In this document: positions 16,647 through 25,501 of the stretch, piece after piece
How the letters are laid out: each line of letters starts with the position of its first letter
Position numbering within the stretch: position 1 is the stretch's first letter
Assembly (NCBI GenBank): GCA_003158855.1
Contig: PMLJ01000034.1
Coordinates: forward strand, 124,001-188,000
DNA: 64,000 bases
Direction: 5' to 3'
DNA from: Acidimicrobiaceae bacterium
GTDB lineage: Bacteria > Actinomycetota > Acidimicrobiia > Acidimicrobiales > RAAP-2
The notes under the pieces: generated by a model
The model's database searches: none
What the model saw: the letters and a program-made list of their open reading frames with translations, nothing else
What the model was told of the DNA's origin: nothing
Program-made: the position numbers and the translations under genes

Positions 16647-18488
16647 ATGGCAAACCGGATCGAACAAAGCGGGTCCACTCCCGAAGATGACTTCGAAACG
16701 AGACTCTACGGAGAAGGCTTTCCCGCCGGACTGCCCGTCTTCGAATTAGAGGTCGAGCCGCACCTGCGCAACCGTCGAAAGATCAACAGCCCTTCGCAGC
16801 TCCAGATTCTTCAAGACCTCGTCCACTTCAAAGCGAGCCACGGCCGCTGGCGGATCGCGAAGGACCTCGTGGGGCTCGTACGTCGCGGACACGGCGACGA
16901 GCGCGACGAGTCCTACTTCGACAAGCTGCGCCGCGAGACCCGCAAGGGCAAGTCCGAATCGTCGAACTACGGCACGGCCATCTTCGCCGGACACCCCGTG
17001 ATCATGTACTCAATGAACTGGGACTTCTTTGCCGGATCCCTCGGCGTGGTGTCGGGCGAGACGTTCCAAGCCGCCGCGGACCTCGCGATCGCGAAGAAGC
17101 TTCCCTTCATCAGCGTCTACGTCTCGAGCGGCGTGCGCCAGCACGAGAACTTCGCCGGGCTCACGCAGATGACGCGAATGGTTGAGGCACTGCGCAACTT
17201 CAAGGACCGGGTCGAGCAGCCCCAGATCGCCGTCCTGCTCGGCAACGTCTGGGGCGGCGTCTCGGCGAGTGCCGTGCCCAACGCCGACCTGATCCTCGCG
17301 ACGTCGGGAACGAACTACGGCTTTGCGGGCCCCAAGGTGATCGAGGCCTACGAGGGCATCATCGTTCCGGTCGACTCCCAGAGCGCCGAGGCGAACCTGC
17401 TCGACCGGAACATCGACGTCGTCCTTCCCGACGTCGGCGAGATGGTCACCTACATCGGTGAGATCCTCACCTCTACGAAGCTGCCCGACAAGCATCACGA
17501 GATCACCCGCGAAACCCAGCCCCTGATACGCAACGTGAGCGTCACCGGTCAGCGCCGCGTCTTCAGCTTCGGAACGATCGGCATTCACGGTCCCCAATTC
17601 GATACGGAGAAGGACCCCTTGGTCCTGATGGCGGCGCCCGCGCGAACCGGAGCGGCACTCGAGAACTCCGACGCACTGGTCGAGCAGTACCAGGACCTGA
17701 TGACCGACGCGAACCGCGTCGATCTGGAGTTCATCACCCGTTTCGCCTTCACCGAGGCGACCGCGGTCTACAACTACGTGCAAGAGGGCGACTACAAGAG
17801 GTACCCGGCGATCGTTGGCGCCTTCGCCAAGATCGGCGCCCAGCCGTTCGTCATCGTCGGCACCCAGCCTTCGTACCAGCGACTCGGCGACACCATTGTC
17901 AAGCGTCCGTCAAACCCCGCTCCCGAGGACTTCGCCTTCATGGAGAGGATGCTCGAGATGGGCGAGCGGCTGCATCTGCCGGCCCTGTTCATCACCGACA
18001 CCCTGGGGGCAAAGCCGACTCTCGAAAGCGAACGTCGCGGTCAATCGCGGGCGATCGCCCGCTCGATCCTGAAGGGCATCGACTACTCCGAGCCGGTGAT
18101 CACGCTCGTCGCGGGCGCGCTCGGCAGCGGTGGGGGGCTCGCCACGACGCCAATGGCTGATCACGTCATGATGCTCCAAAAGGCCATGGCGTACGTCGCC
18201 GAACCCCGCTCGGCCGCGTCGATCCTTTACAAGACGCCGACCCCCACGCACGACCAGATCCGAATGACGCTCGCCACGATGCGCTCGACGGCCCAGGACC
18301 AGTTGAGCCTGGGACTCATCGACGAGGTCATTGTCGAGGACCCCAATCCGTTCGTCACTGTCGAGAACATCCATCGGGCAATTCTGAAGTCCTACGCCGA
18401 GCTGTCCGAGCTGTCCGAGCGACGGCTCAGGAATCGCCGTCAGGAAAGGATTCGCGGGCTTCGGGCCTTCGAGATCATCCAAGAGTAG
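16647..18488 (+). CDS. Acyl-CoA carboxylase carboxyltransferase, beta and alpha halves in one chain
   Basis: 613 residues with two crotonase-fold halves. Residues about 110-300 resemble the carboxyltransferase beta part (VIMYSMNWDFFAGSLGVVSGETF; IAVLLGNVWGGVSASAVPNADL), residues about 430-590 the alpha part (GSGGGLATTPMADHVMMLQKA; AEPRSAASILYKT). No N-terminal zinc ribbon is seen, unlike bacterial AccD. Catalyses transfer of CO2 from carboxybiotin to an acyl-CoA; substrate not readable. No biotin carboxylase gene is adjacent. A typical actinobacterial AccD5-like protein is shorter (about 520). Confidence 0.7.
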   Translation: MANRIEQSGSTPEDDFETRLYGEGFPAGLPVFELEVEPHLRNRRKINSPSQLQILQDLVHFKASHGRWRIAKDLVGLVRRGHGDERDESYFDKLRRETRKGKSESSNYGTAIFAGHPVIMYSMNWDFFAGSLGVVSGETFQAAADLAIAKKLPFISVYVSSGVRQHENFAGLTQMTRMVEALRNFKDRVEQPQIAVLLGNVWGGVSASAVPNADLILATSGTNYGFAGPKVIEAYEGIIVPVDSQSAEANLLDRNIDVVLPDVGEMVTYIGEILTSTKLPDKHHEITRETQPLIRNVSVTGQRRVFSFGTIGIHGPQFDTEKDPLVLMAAPARTGAALENSDALVEQYQDLMTDANRVDLEFITRFAFTEATAVYNYVQEGDYKRYPAIVGAFAKIGAQPFVIVGTQPSYQRLGDTIVKRPSNPAPEDFAFMERMLEMGERLHLPALFITDTLGAKPTLESERRGQSRAIARSILKGIDYSEPVITLVAGALGSGGGLATTPMADHVMMLQKAMAYVAEPRSAASILYKTPTPTHDQIRMTLATMRSTAQDQLSLGLIDEVIVEDPNPFVTVENIHRAILKSYAELSELSERRLRNRRQERIRGLRAFEIIQE

Positions 18489-18522
18489 GAACTGGCTCTC
18501 TCCATCCTGCCGGTTTCTTCCG

Positions 18523-19812
18523 TCAGGCGGACGTGGCGTTTTTTCGGCCGTCCTCGGAGTCGCTCAGATGTCGGCGCAGGTTGAGCATCAGCATTCCTCC
18601 GCAGAGGGCGGTGATCCCCGTGCTGAGCGGCCACCAGTTTCCTAGGTGATTGTCGAAGTACAGCGCGGTGATTGCGGGGGCGATGCTGCCCGACAGTCCC
18701 CACGTGAGCCCTTGCGCCGCATTGTAGCGACCCCGAAGGTGCTCGGGGGCGATCTCGTTGACGAGTGCGGGGCCCACTGGTGAAAGCATCGTCTCGCCAA
18801 TTGCGAAGACAACCATCGCGACGCAGAGCGATGCGACGGCGAGTACCGCCGGCAGGGCCAGGGTGACGTCGAGGATGATCCAAAAGATGCACCAGAGACC
18901 AGCCGCCGTCGCCATCACTCGGGTGCGACTGCGGCCGTCGATCTTGTTGAGCACCCAGAGCTGGGCGAGCACGATGGTGCTCGTGTTGAAGAAGAAGATG
19001 ACGCCGATGACGTGCACCGGCAGCTTCAGGTTGTTGACCACGAAGAGACTGAATCCCGCTTCCTGGGAGCCGTAGCCACCGATCATCAGCACGAGTGACG
19101 CCAGGACGAACTGCACGAGACGGCGGTCATGGATGACCTCGCGCCAGCCCTCGGCACTCTTGATCGGGTCTTCGTCGTGCTCGGTGATCGGACCGCCGTG
19201 CGCTCGAAGCGTCCAGAAGAGACCCGCAGCCACGAGCGTGACGCCCGCGTTGATCAAGTAGAGAACCGTGAATGACTCGGGGTGGTGCAGATCGACGATT
19301 GACGCCGACACCAGTCCGCCAAAGCCAATTCCCAGGTTCACCAGCATGAAGTTGAATCCGAACGCACGCTGGCGCTGGTCTTCGTGGACGAGACGACTGA
19401 GCATCGTGCTGCTCGGACCCCAACTGGCCCCACCGAAGACCGCCAGCAGGATCGCGGCGAAGATCGCCTCGGACTTCGTGTGCGCGTACGCCCACACCAC
19501 CAGCGCTGCGGCGTCGCAGGAATAGGCGGTCAGCGCTACGCGCATGGGTCCCAGGTGATCGGTCAATGATCCCCAGAGCGGGCTCGACGCGAGTCCGGCG
19601 ACCGCCGATGCACCGAGCAGCAGCGTGGAGAAGTTCGTCGAGAAGCCGCGGACGTCGTGTAGGTAGACGACGTAGAGAGAAAGGGTGAGACCCATCCCGA
19701 CGCACGCCATGAAGGTGCAGGTGTAGAAGCGCCGCAGCGGCGCGTCTGTTGCCCTACGGAGATCCGCTGGAACCAGCGTCCGAATGAGATTCACGAGACA
19801 ATCAGGATACAT
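18523..19812 (-). CDS. Major facilitator superfamily transporter
   Basis: 429 residues from the ATG at 19812, about 12 hydrophobic segments. The loop after segment 2 reads SSPLWGSLTDHLGPMRVALT, the MFS motif A region. No clear ribosome-binding site is seen at this ATG, so the start is uncertain; the ORF track extends 49 codons further without hydrophobic or family-like sequence. Drug or metabolite efflux is likely but the substrate is unknown. It converges with the carboxyltransferase gene, 34 nt away. Confidence 0.8.
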   Translation of the reverse strand: MYPDCLVNLIRTLVPADLRRATDAPLRRFYTCTFMACVGMGLTLSLYVVYLHDVRGFSTNFSTLLLGASAVAGLASSPLWGSLTDHLGPMRVALTAYSCDAAALVVWAYAHTKSEAIFAAILLAVFGGASWGPSSTMLSRLVHEDQRQRAFGFNFMLVNLGIGFGGLVSASIVDLHHPESFTVLYLINAGVTLVAAGLFWTLRAHGGPITEHDEDPIKSAEGWREVIHDRRLVQFVLASLVLMIGGYGSQEAGFSLFVVNNLKLPVHVIGVIFFFNTSTIVLAQLWVLNKIDGRSRTRVMATAAGLWCIFWIILDVTLALPAVLAVASLCVAMVVFAIGETMLSPVGPALVNEIAPEHLRGRYNAAQGLTWGLSGSIAPAITALYFDNHLGNWWPLSTGITALCGGMLMLNLRRHLSDSEDGRKNATSA

Positions 19813-19915
19813 GGCGTTGCTTGTGCGGCGAATCACAAGTTGAACGAAGGTTGTGCTAGTTACGCCATTACGCTTGATGTTGCTGCTCTGCAGCGCCACT
19901 ACCGAAAGGGTCGAG

Positions 19916-20845
19916 TTGACCGTAAAGCGATTGCCAACTAGCCGCACCGATCTCCTCACTGAGATCGCCCCCGACGTAGAGCGGCTCTACAATCGTCACC
20001 TCGAAGCGCCGCGCCTGTGGTTCCCCCACGAGCAGATCGACTGGGGCCAGGGGGAGAAGTTCAGCGAACGCCCCTGGTCTGAATCCGACTACCCACTCGC
20101 TGCGGGCGTGCGCAGCTCGATCTACGTCAACCTGCTGACCGAGGACAACCTGCCCTACTACACGCATTCGCTGTTGGTCCACGCACCCAAGGGCCACCCG
20201 ATTCGTGACTGGAACCATCAATGGACCATGGAGGAAAACCGTCACGCCATGGTGATGCGCGACTGGGTTCACATCAGCCGCTGCATCGACCCGACGCTCT
20301 TGGAAGAAGGCCGGCGAGTTCAGATGGGCAAGGGCGAGGTCCCGGAACCAGAGACCATTGCCGATCTCATCACCTACGTCTCGTTCCAGGAGCGGGCAAC
20401 CCAGATCGCCCACCGCAACACCGGTGCCAAGTTGCCCAAGGATGACAAGGTCGGCCGCAACGTGTTGGCGCTCGTGGCGGGTGACGAGACGAAGCACTAC
20501 CTCTTCTATCGCGACCTCGCGCTGGCGGCGTTCGCGATCGACCCTTCGACGATGATGATCGCCGCCGCGAAGCAGGTGAGCGCCTTCGCAATGCCCGGCA
20601 CCGGCATCCCGTCGTTCACTCGCCACGCCGTGCGCATCGCACGAGAGGGGATCTACGGCCTCGGCCAGTTCTTGAAAGACGTGCTCGAACCGGTCCTCGG
20701 ACTTTGGGACGTCGATCACATGGCGGGGCTTTCTTCGGAAGCCGAGAAGGCGCGAACTGATCTTGAGGCATTCGTTGCGAAGCTTTCGGCGAACGTGGAG
20801 CGCATGGCCCAAAAGGCCGCGGGAGCTACACACGCGCTCGCTTGA
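19916..20845 (+). CDS. Acyl-ACP desaturase (ferritin-like di-iron, DesA/FAB2 family)
   Basis: 309 residues from a TTG at 19916 that has GAAAGGG five nucleotides upstream; in-frame ATG at 19877 is the alternative. Di-iron ligands are in LTEDNLPYYTHSL, WTMEENRHAMVMRDW (EExxH), FQERATQIAHRN and GDETKHYLFYRD (ExxH). Known reaction: O2-dependent insertion of a cis double bond in an acyl-ACP, giving unsaturated membrane lipids. Unsaturated acyl chains might also feed the ole pathway nearby, which is speculation. Confidence 0.9.
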   Translation: MTVKRLPTSRTDLLTEIAPDVERLYNRHLEAPRLWFPHEQIDWGQGEKFSERPWSESDYPLAAGVRSSIYVNLLTEDNLPYYTHSLLVHAPKGHPIRDWNHQWTMEENRHAMVMRDWVHISRCIDPTLLEEGRRVQMGKGEVPEPETIADLITYVSFQERATQIAHRNTGAKLPKDDKVGRNVLALVAGDETKHYLFYRDLALAAFAIDPSTMMIAAAKQVSAFAMPGTGIPSFTRHAVRIAREGIYGLGQFLKDVLEPVLGLWDVDHMAGLSSEAEKARTDLEAFVAKLSANVERMAQKAAGATHALA

Positions 20846-20848
20846 GAA

Positions 20849-20888
20849 CCGAATGCGCCGCGCTCGTCCTTCGCGAGCGGAACTTCGG
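20849..20888. terminator. Possible bidirectional stem-loop between convergent genes
   Basis: CGCTCG-7nt-CGAGCG (20861-20879) nested inside CCGAA...TTCGG (20849-20888), lying between the desaturase stop and the convergent small membrane protein. There is no T-run, so a rho-independent terminator is only a guess. Confidence 0.3.
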
Positions 20889-20900
20889 TTTCGCTGAGCC

Positions 20901-21200
20901 TTATTCCTTCGTATTGGCGACCTTGCGGATGTAGTCCTCGAACGCCTGCTGCTGGACCTGCAGCTGATGAAGCTGTCGTTCGTGCATCGATCCGCCGCGC
21001 GTGATGAGGTACACCAGGCATCCAATCAGCGGCAGGACGAAAATGAACAGCACCCAGAGGGCCTTCATGGTGCCGGAGAGATCGTGGCTGCGAAAGATGT
21101 CGATCACGATATGAAAGACCAGGATGATCCAGAAGATCAGCAGCGCAAAGTACAACGTGGAGACGAAGATGTCGAAGAGTGGATAGCTTGATCCAAACAT
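20901..21200 (-). CDS. Small membrane protein with PLDc_N-like segment
   Basis: 99 residues. Two hydrophobic segments (about 10-33 and 44-66) with the spacing and sequence WVLFIFVLPLIGCLVYLITRG of the PLDc_N (cardiolipin-synthase N-terminal) domain, followed by a charged C-terminal helix MHERQLHQLQVQQQAFEDYI resembling SHOCT tails. Function unknown; such proteins are common in actinobacteria. Ends 13 nt from the stem-loop shared with the desaturase. Confidence 0.75.
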   Translation of the reverse strand: MFGSSYPLFDIFVSTLYFALLIFWIILVFHIVIDIFRSHDLSGTMKALWVLFIFVLPLIGCLVYLITRGGSMHERQLHQLQVQQQAFEDYIRKVANTKE

Positions 21201-21267
21201 CGGGTGTTCCTTTCACACAGTGGATATGAACGTATTCTCCCACAGGCCGTCGGACAGTTCGCCGGGC

Positions 21268-21537
21268 CTAGGTCCCTAGCAGTTGCGCGAGTCGTGCGCT
21301 GAGCGCCGCTTCGTCGCCCTCGATCTCGACTGCCTTGGTCCGCGAGTGAGCTCCCCGCAGCAGGTGCACCGCGCCGACGCGCACGTCGAAGGCCTCGGCG
21401 AGCACGCTGAGCACCTGGGAGGTGGCGGCCCCGTCAACCGCACGGGCGCGCACGTGCACGTTCAGAGCCCCGTCGTAGTCGCCCCCCACCCGACTCGCTC
21501 GAGCGCCGGGGTGCACGTGGACCGAGAAGCGAATCAT
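21268..21537 (-). CDS. DUF167 (YggU) family protein
   Basis: 89 residues matching the family: SVHVHPGARASRVGG at the N terminus and VHVRARAVDGAATSQVLSVLAEAF in the middle. Conserved in bacteria and eukaryotes; biochemical role not established. Divergent from the downstream acyl-CoA ligase gene. Confidence 0.85.
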   Translation of the reverse strand: MIRFSVHVHPGARASRVGGDYDGALNVHVRARAVDGAATSQVLSVLAEAFDVRVGAVHLLRGAHSRTKAVEIEGDEAALSARLAQLLGT

Positions 21538-21647
21538 CTATTGTCCTTTGAGCGCCACGTTGTGGGCGGAGTTCATTCACCAGTTCTACCAATGACGAAG
21601 GCCGGCACGGAGTTCTGCATAGGATTTGGACACGTTAAGGGAGGCTC

Positions 21648-23324
21648 GTGGCATTAAGCATCGAAGAGGCCATCGCGGCGGTATCGGCACCGGGCCAGCC
21701 GTTTGAGGTGATTGAGGTCGAGAGCCACGGGGTGACGAATCGCGTCTTTAGGAACTCCCCTTCGGACCTTCGCCAGTTCTTCGACAGTGCGCGAGGTCTC
21801 GACCAGACCTTCCTCGTCTACGAGGACGAACAGTGGACCTTTGATGAGGTCATGCAAGAAGTCGACGCGCTGGGCTACGCGCTCGTGCACCACTACAACA
21901 TCAGGAAGGGCGACCGCGTCGGGATTGCGATGCGCAACCTGCCCGAGTGGATAATCTCGTTCGCCGCCATCACCTCGGTAGGCGCGATCTCGGTGTCGCT
22001 CAACGCGTGGTGGACCGAGGACGAGGTGGACTACGCGGTCAATGACGCCGGACTCAGCGTCCTGATCGCCGACAGCGAGCGGGTGTCTCGAGCCGACGAC
22101 GCCTGCCAGCGGGCCGGGGTGAGGATCCTCGGCGTGCGCCTCGACGAGCTCCTGCCGCTTCCTCCGGGCGTCGAGTACTGGCATGACGTGGTCGTGCGCG
22201 GTGCCGCGATGCCCCACGCCGAGATCTCACCCGATATGGACGCGACGATTCTCTACACGTCCGGGACCACCGGATTCCCGAAGGGCGCCGTCTCGACGCA
22301 CGGCGCGATCTGCCAGACCATCATGGCGTTCTCCTCGGGCGCCTCGGTCCAAGCGTCGAGGCGAGATGACGGCGTCGAGGGCAGCGGGCTGGCGCCGTGC
22401 TTCATCCTGGTCGTTCCCCTCTTTCACGTCACGGGCTGCATTCCGGTCATGATGTCGTGCTTCTCGTGGCATTTCAAGCTCGTCATGATGTACCGATGGG
22501 AGCCCGAGCGCGCATTGCAGCTGATCGAGCGCCACCAAGTCACGAGTTTTGTGGGCGTACCGACCCAGTCCTGGGACATGCTTGAGAACCCGAACTTCGC
22601 GAAGTACGACACGTCGTCGCTCACCGCGGTCGGCGGCGGCGGAGCCCCGGCGCCGGTGAAGCTGGTTGCGCGCGTGGACAGCTCCTTCAAGCAGGGCCGT
22701 CCCACTCTCGGCTACGGGATGACCGAGACGAACGCCTACGGACCAGGCAACTACGGCGACGACTACATCACCCACCCGTCGTCGACCGGGCGGACCCCGA
22801 CGATCGTGATGGACGTCGAGATTCGAGACGAGAGCGCCCGCGCGGTGCCGGCCGGCGAGAGTGGGGAGATCTGGATGAAGTCCCCGACGCTCATCCGCGG
22901 CTACTGGAACAAGCCCGAGGCGACCGCGTCAACGATCGTGAAGGGTTGGCTGCGCACGGGGGATCTCGGCTACATCGACGACGAGGGCTTCCTCTACATC
23001 GAGGACCGATTGAAGGACATGATCCTTCGAGCGGGCGAGAACGTGTACTCCGCCGAAGTGGAGTCGGCGATCTACGAGCACCCCGCGGTCTACGAGGCGG
23101 CGGTCTTCGGGCTGCCCCACGAGCGTCTCGGTGAGGAAGTGGCGGTGACGGTGATGCTGAAGCCCGGGATGAGGCTCACCGAAAGTGAACTCCACGCGCA
23201 CCTGCACCCACGGCTCGCGAGCTTCAAGATTCCCAGCCGGATGGCGTTCACCGATGAGCCGCTGCCGCGCAACGCCGCGGGCAAGTTTCTCAAGCGCGAG
23301 ATGCCCGGACGCTACTTCGGCTGA
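21648..23324 (+). CDS. Class I adenylate-forming acyl-CoA ligase
   Basis: 558 residues from GTG at 21648, preceded by GGGAGG. ANL superfamily motifs: TILYTSGTTGFPKGAVSTHG phosphate loop, GYGMTETNAYGPG, and the C-terminal hinge and lysine region (GYIDDEGFLYIEDRLKDMIL; AGKFLKREMPGRYFG). ATP-dependent activation of a carboxylic acid, most likely a fatty acid, to its CoA ester. 3' end overlaps the convergent Nudix gene by 13 nt. Confidence 0.88.
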   Translation: MALSIEEAIAAVSAPGQPFEVIEVESHGVTNRVFRNSPSDLRQFFDSARGLDQTFLVYEDEQWTFDEVMQEVDALGYALVHHYNIRKGDRVGIAMRNLPEWIISFAAITSVGAISVSLNAWWTEDEVDYAVNDAGLSVLIADSERVSRADDACQRAGVRILGVRLDELLPLPPGVEYWHDVVVRGAAMPHAEISPDMDATILYTSGTTGFPKGAVSTHGAICQTIMAFSSGASVQASRRDDGVEGSGLAPCFILVVPLFHVTGCIPVMMSCFSWHFKLVMMYRWEPERALQLIERHQVTSFVGVPTQSWDMLENPNFAKYDTSSLTAVGGGGAPAPVKLVARVDSSFKQGRPTLGYGMTETNAYGPGNYGDDYITHPSSTGRTPTIVMDVEIRDESARAVPAGESGEIWMKSPTLIRGYWNKPEATASTIVKGWLRTGDLGYIDDEGFLYIEDRLKDMILRAGENVYSAEVESAIYEHPAVYEAAVFGLPHERLGEEVAVTVMLKPGMRLTESELHAHLHPRLASFKIPSRMAFTDEPLPRNAAGKFLKREMPGRYFG

Positions 23325-23731
23325 GCGGCCTCGATCGCCGCCCGGGCGTAGTCGGCGACATTCAAGGATTCGAGGTCGGCCAGGTCGAACCATGCCGCGT
23401 GATCGGTGGTGCCGTGGATCTCGTGGCTGAGCTCGCCACCCTTCAGTTCGGCGGTGAACAGGATGCGAACGGTATGGATCTTGTCGCCGTTGTCGCGCCG
23501 GCGCACGTCGCTCGTGACGCCGAGCAGCACGGGTTCGTGGATTTCGAGGCCGGTCTCTTCCTTGAACTCACGAACGAGGCTGTCCTCGGGCGCCTCGCCA
23601 AAGTCGATGCCGCCGCCCGGGAGCCACCACAGTGGCGGCACGTGGTGGGGGTTACTCGAGCGCACGAGGGCCACGCGGCCTTCGCTGATCAAGACGCCGT
23701 AGGAACGGACACTGGTGTGCTGCTTACTCAT
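23312..23731 (-). CDS. Nudix hydrolase
   Basis: 139 residues with a complete Nudix box GGGIDFGEAPEDSLVREFKEETGLEI (G-x5-E-x7-REUxEExGU), here quoted only in part because it binds the catalytic metal: GIDFGEAPEDSLVREFKEE. Hydrolyses a nucleoside diphosphate linked to another group; substrate unknown. Start ATG lies inside the 3' end of the permease gene (8 nt overlap), so the two are probably co-transcribed. Confidence 0.9.
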   Translation of the reverse strand: MSKQHTSVRSYGVLISEGRVALVRSSNPHHVPPLWWLPGGGIDFGEAPEDSLVREFKEETGLEIHEPVLLGVTSDVRRRDNGDKIHTVRILFTAELKGGELSHEIHGTTDHAAWFDLADLESLNVADYARAAIEAAQPK

Positions 23732-25163
23732 GAGATGGCTTACGTCCTAGTTCAATCTGTTGCGAGCCGGGTGGGGCGCTCGAGCCCTCGAGAAATGCTG
23801 TTCGACATCCCTCGCTGCAGAAATAGTAGGTCACATTGTCCGCGCCGACGCAATGCGGGGCGGTCGTTGCGTTCACGCGCATCGAACAAACCGGGTCGAC
23901 GTGTTCGCCGTCGGGGTCCTCGTCCATTTGCGCGGGGTCCTCGTGGCGGTCAAAGCGCTCGGCGCAGCGCAGTGAGCAGAAGTAGAAGGTCTGGCCGTCG
24001 CGCGAGCGGGTGGCGACCGGAGCGCTGAGGTCGACGGTCATCCCACAGATCGGATCGCGCGCGCTGGCGTCGTCGCGGGACTGGCGGGAAAGGACCCACA
24101 CGCCGACCAGCAGCACCGACGCCAGCACGTTGAGCATCAGCGTCGCGCCGAGGGGGAACTCACCCGACAGCGCCGCGGAGTGACGCGTCGTCGGTATCAG
24201 ATGGGCCGAGCTGAAGAGCAGGTTGACGAGCAACCCGCCGCCGCTCATCACCAGCCACAAGAGTGCGAACAGTCGCAGCATGGAGCGGGTGCCGTAGAAG
24301 CGGCGGTAGATGAGCAGCAGGGGCAACGTGACCAGGTCGGCGAAGATGAAGCTAATCACTCCGCCAAAGGCCACGCCGTGACTCCACAGCGCCGCCGCGA
24401 GCGGGATGTTGCCGACCGAGCAGACGAAGGAGATCACCGCGAGCAGCGGAGCGACGATGGCGTTCTCGATGATCGTGAGTGTTCCGTGACCGGTGAGAAA
24501 GAGGTGCGACCACCAGAGCGTCGGTACGTGGACGCTGAGGAATCCGGCCACGACGAAGCCGGCGAGGAGCTCCTTGCGCAGCATGGTGAAGTCGCCCATG
24601 GTGAAGCGGGCGCTCAGGCGGTAGAAACGGCCCGAGCGCATGCGCTCGCGCCACGTTGAGGTCGTTCCCGACGCCGCCGGAGGCGCGTCGAGCACGACCC
24701 GCTCGCGAAGTCCGTCCTGAGTCTTCTTGGAGAAGAAGAGACCGGTCAAGGCCATCAGGGCGATCACCATGATGGCCCCGCCCACGAACTGGGCCACGAC
24801 GAACTGCCACCCGAGCAGGAGGTAGAGCACGATCCCGAGCTCGACCACCAGATTGGTTGAGGCGACCATGAAGATGATGGCGTTCGTCCACGAGGCTCCT
24901 CGCCCGAAGAGCGCGCGCGACATGGCGCTCGCGGCGTAACTGCACGACGAAGAGATGACGCCGAGCAACGCGGCCCTCGAGGAAGAACCGGGCGTCGTCG
25001 TTCCCAGCTTCGAACGAAGCCCGTCGCGGGGCAGGAAACTCTGGACGGCGCCGGACAGCGTGAAGCCGAAGACAATGGGCCACCACGTCATCCAGAGCAT
25101 GGCCAGACTCTCGCGGAGTCCGGCCCCAATCCAGTCGAGGGTGTGGCGGGCCGTGTCGATCAC
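23724..25163 (-). CDS. ArsP-type permease with two C-terminal YHS domains
   Basis: 479 residues from a GTG. Residues 1-370 carry about eight to ten membrane segments with the permease cysteines SSCSYAASAMSRALF and FVCSVGNIPLAAALW, as in the ArsP_1/YraQ family. Two metal-binding-like YHS domains follow: DPICGMTVD...FCSLRCAERF and DPVCSMRVN...FCSEGCRTAF. YHS domains are known from copper/heavy-metal ATPases, so transport or sensing of a metal or metalloid is likely. Its start lies 3 nt after the end of a broken mmsA gene. Confidence 0.85.
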   Translation of the reverse strand: MIDTARHTLDWIGAGLRESLAMLWMTWWPIVFGFTLSGAVQSFLPRDGLRSKLGTTTPGSSSRAALLGVISSSCSYAASAMSRALFGRGASWTNAIIFMVASTNLVVELGIVLYLLLGWQFVVAQFVGGAIMVIALMALTGLFFSKKTQDGLRERVVLDAPPAASGTTSTWRERMRSGRFYRLSARFTMGDFTMLRKELLAGFVVAGFLSVHVPTLWWSHLFLTGHGTLTIIENAIVAPLLAVISFVCSVGNIPLAAALWSHGVAFGGVISFIFADLVTLPLLLIYRRFYGTRSMLRLFALLWLVMSGGGLLVNLLFSSAHLIPTTRHSAALSGEFPLGATLMLNVLASVLLVGVWVLSRQSRDDASARDPICGMTVDLSAPVATRSRDGQTFYFCSLRCAERFDRHEDPAQMDEDPDGEHVDPVCSMRVNATTAPHCVGADNVTYYFCSEGCRTAFLEGSSAPPGSQQIELGRKPSHE

Positions 25164-25166
25164 TGC

Positions 25167-25438
25167 CTAACGAGTGGTCGGAAACCCGAGGTCGATCTGG
25201 GACTCCGTGTGGAGTGGCCAGCGCGCGGTGATCGCTCGTGCGCGGGTGCGGGAGGCGAAGCCCTCGGGGCCGTGGACGCGCGCGTGGACGAAGAGGGAGT
25301 TCTTCCACCCGCCGCACGAAGAGGCGAGGACGCAAACGGGAACCTGAGAAGTCATTTCGCCGGTCGCAGGGTTGAAGACCGGAGACTCTCCAATTGTGTG
25401 GACACGTTGACCGCTGATGAAACGGGAACTGACTGCAT
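25167..25438 (-). pseudogene. mmsA (methylmalonate-semialdehyde dehydrogenase) remnant with internal deletion
   Basis: The minus strand from 25438 encodes FISGQRV...SPVFNPATGEMTSQVPV, the N-terminal beta-hairpin region of CoA-acylating MMSDH enzymes, and then jumps straight to GGWKNSLF..HVHGPEG..TRARAITARWP....DLGFP, the C-terminal 50 residues of the same family. About 400 central residues, including the catalytic cysteine, are missing. The start codon (ATG 25438, GGAG upstream) is also out of frame with the rest, so a frameshift lies in the first few codons. The ORF track sees only the last 62 residues. Family identity is from recognition of both ends. Confidence 0.75.
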
Positions 25439-25501
25439 GATCACTCTCCTTCGCACTGCCAAATCTACCGTCGCCCGGCGCGAGCGAATTAGGGTTGCGG
25501 T

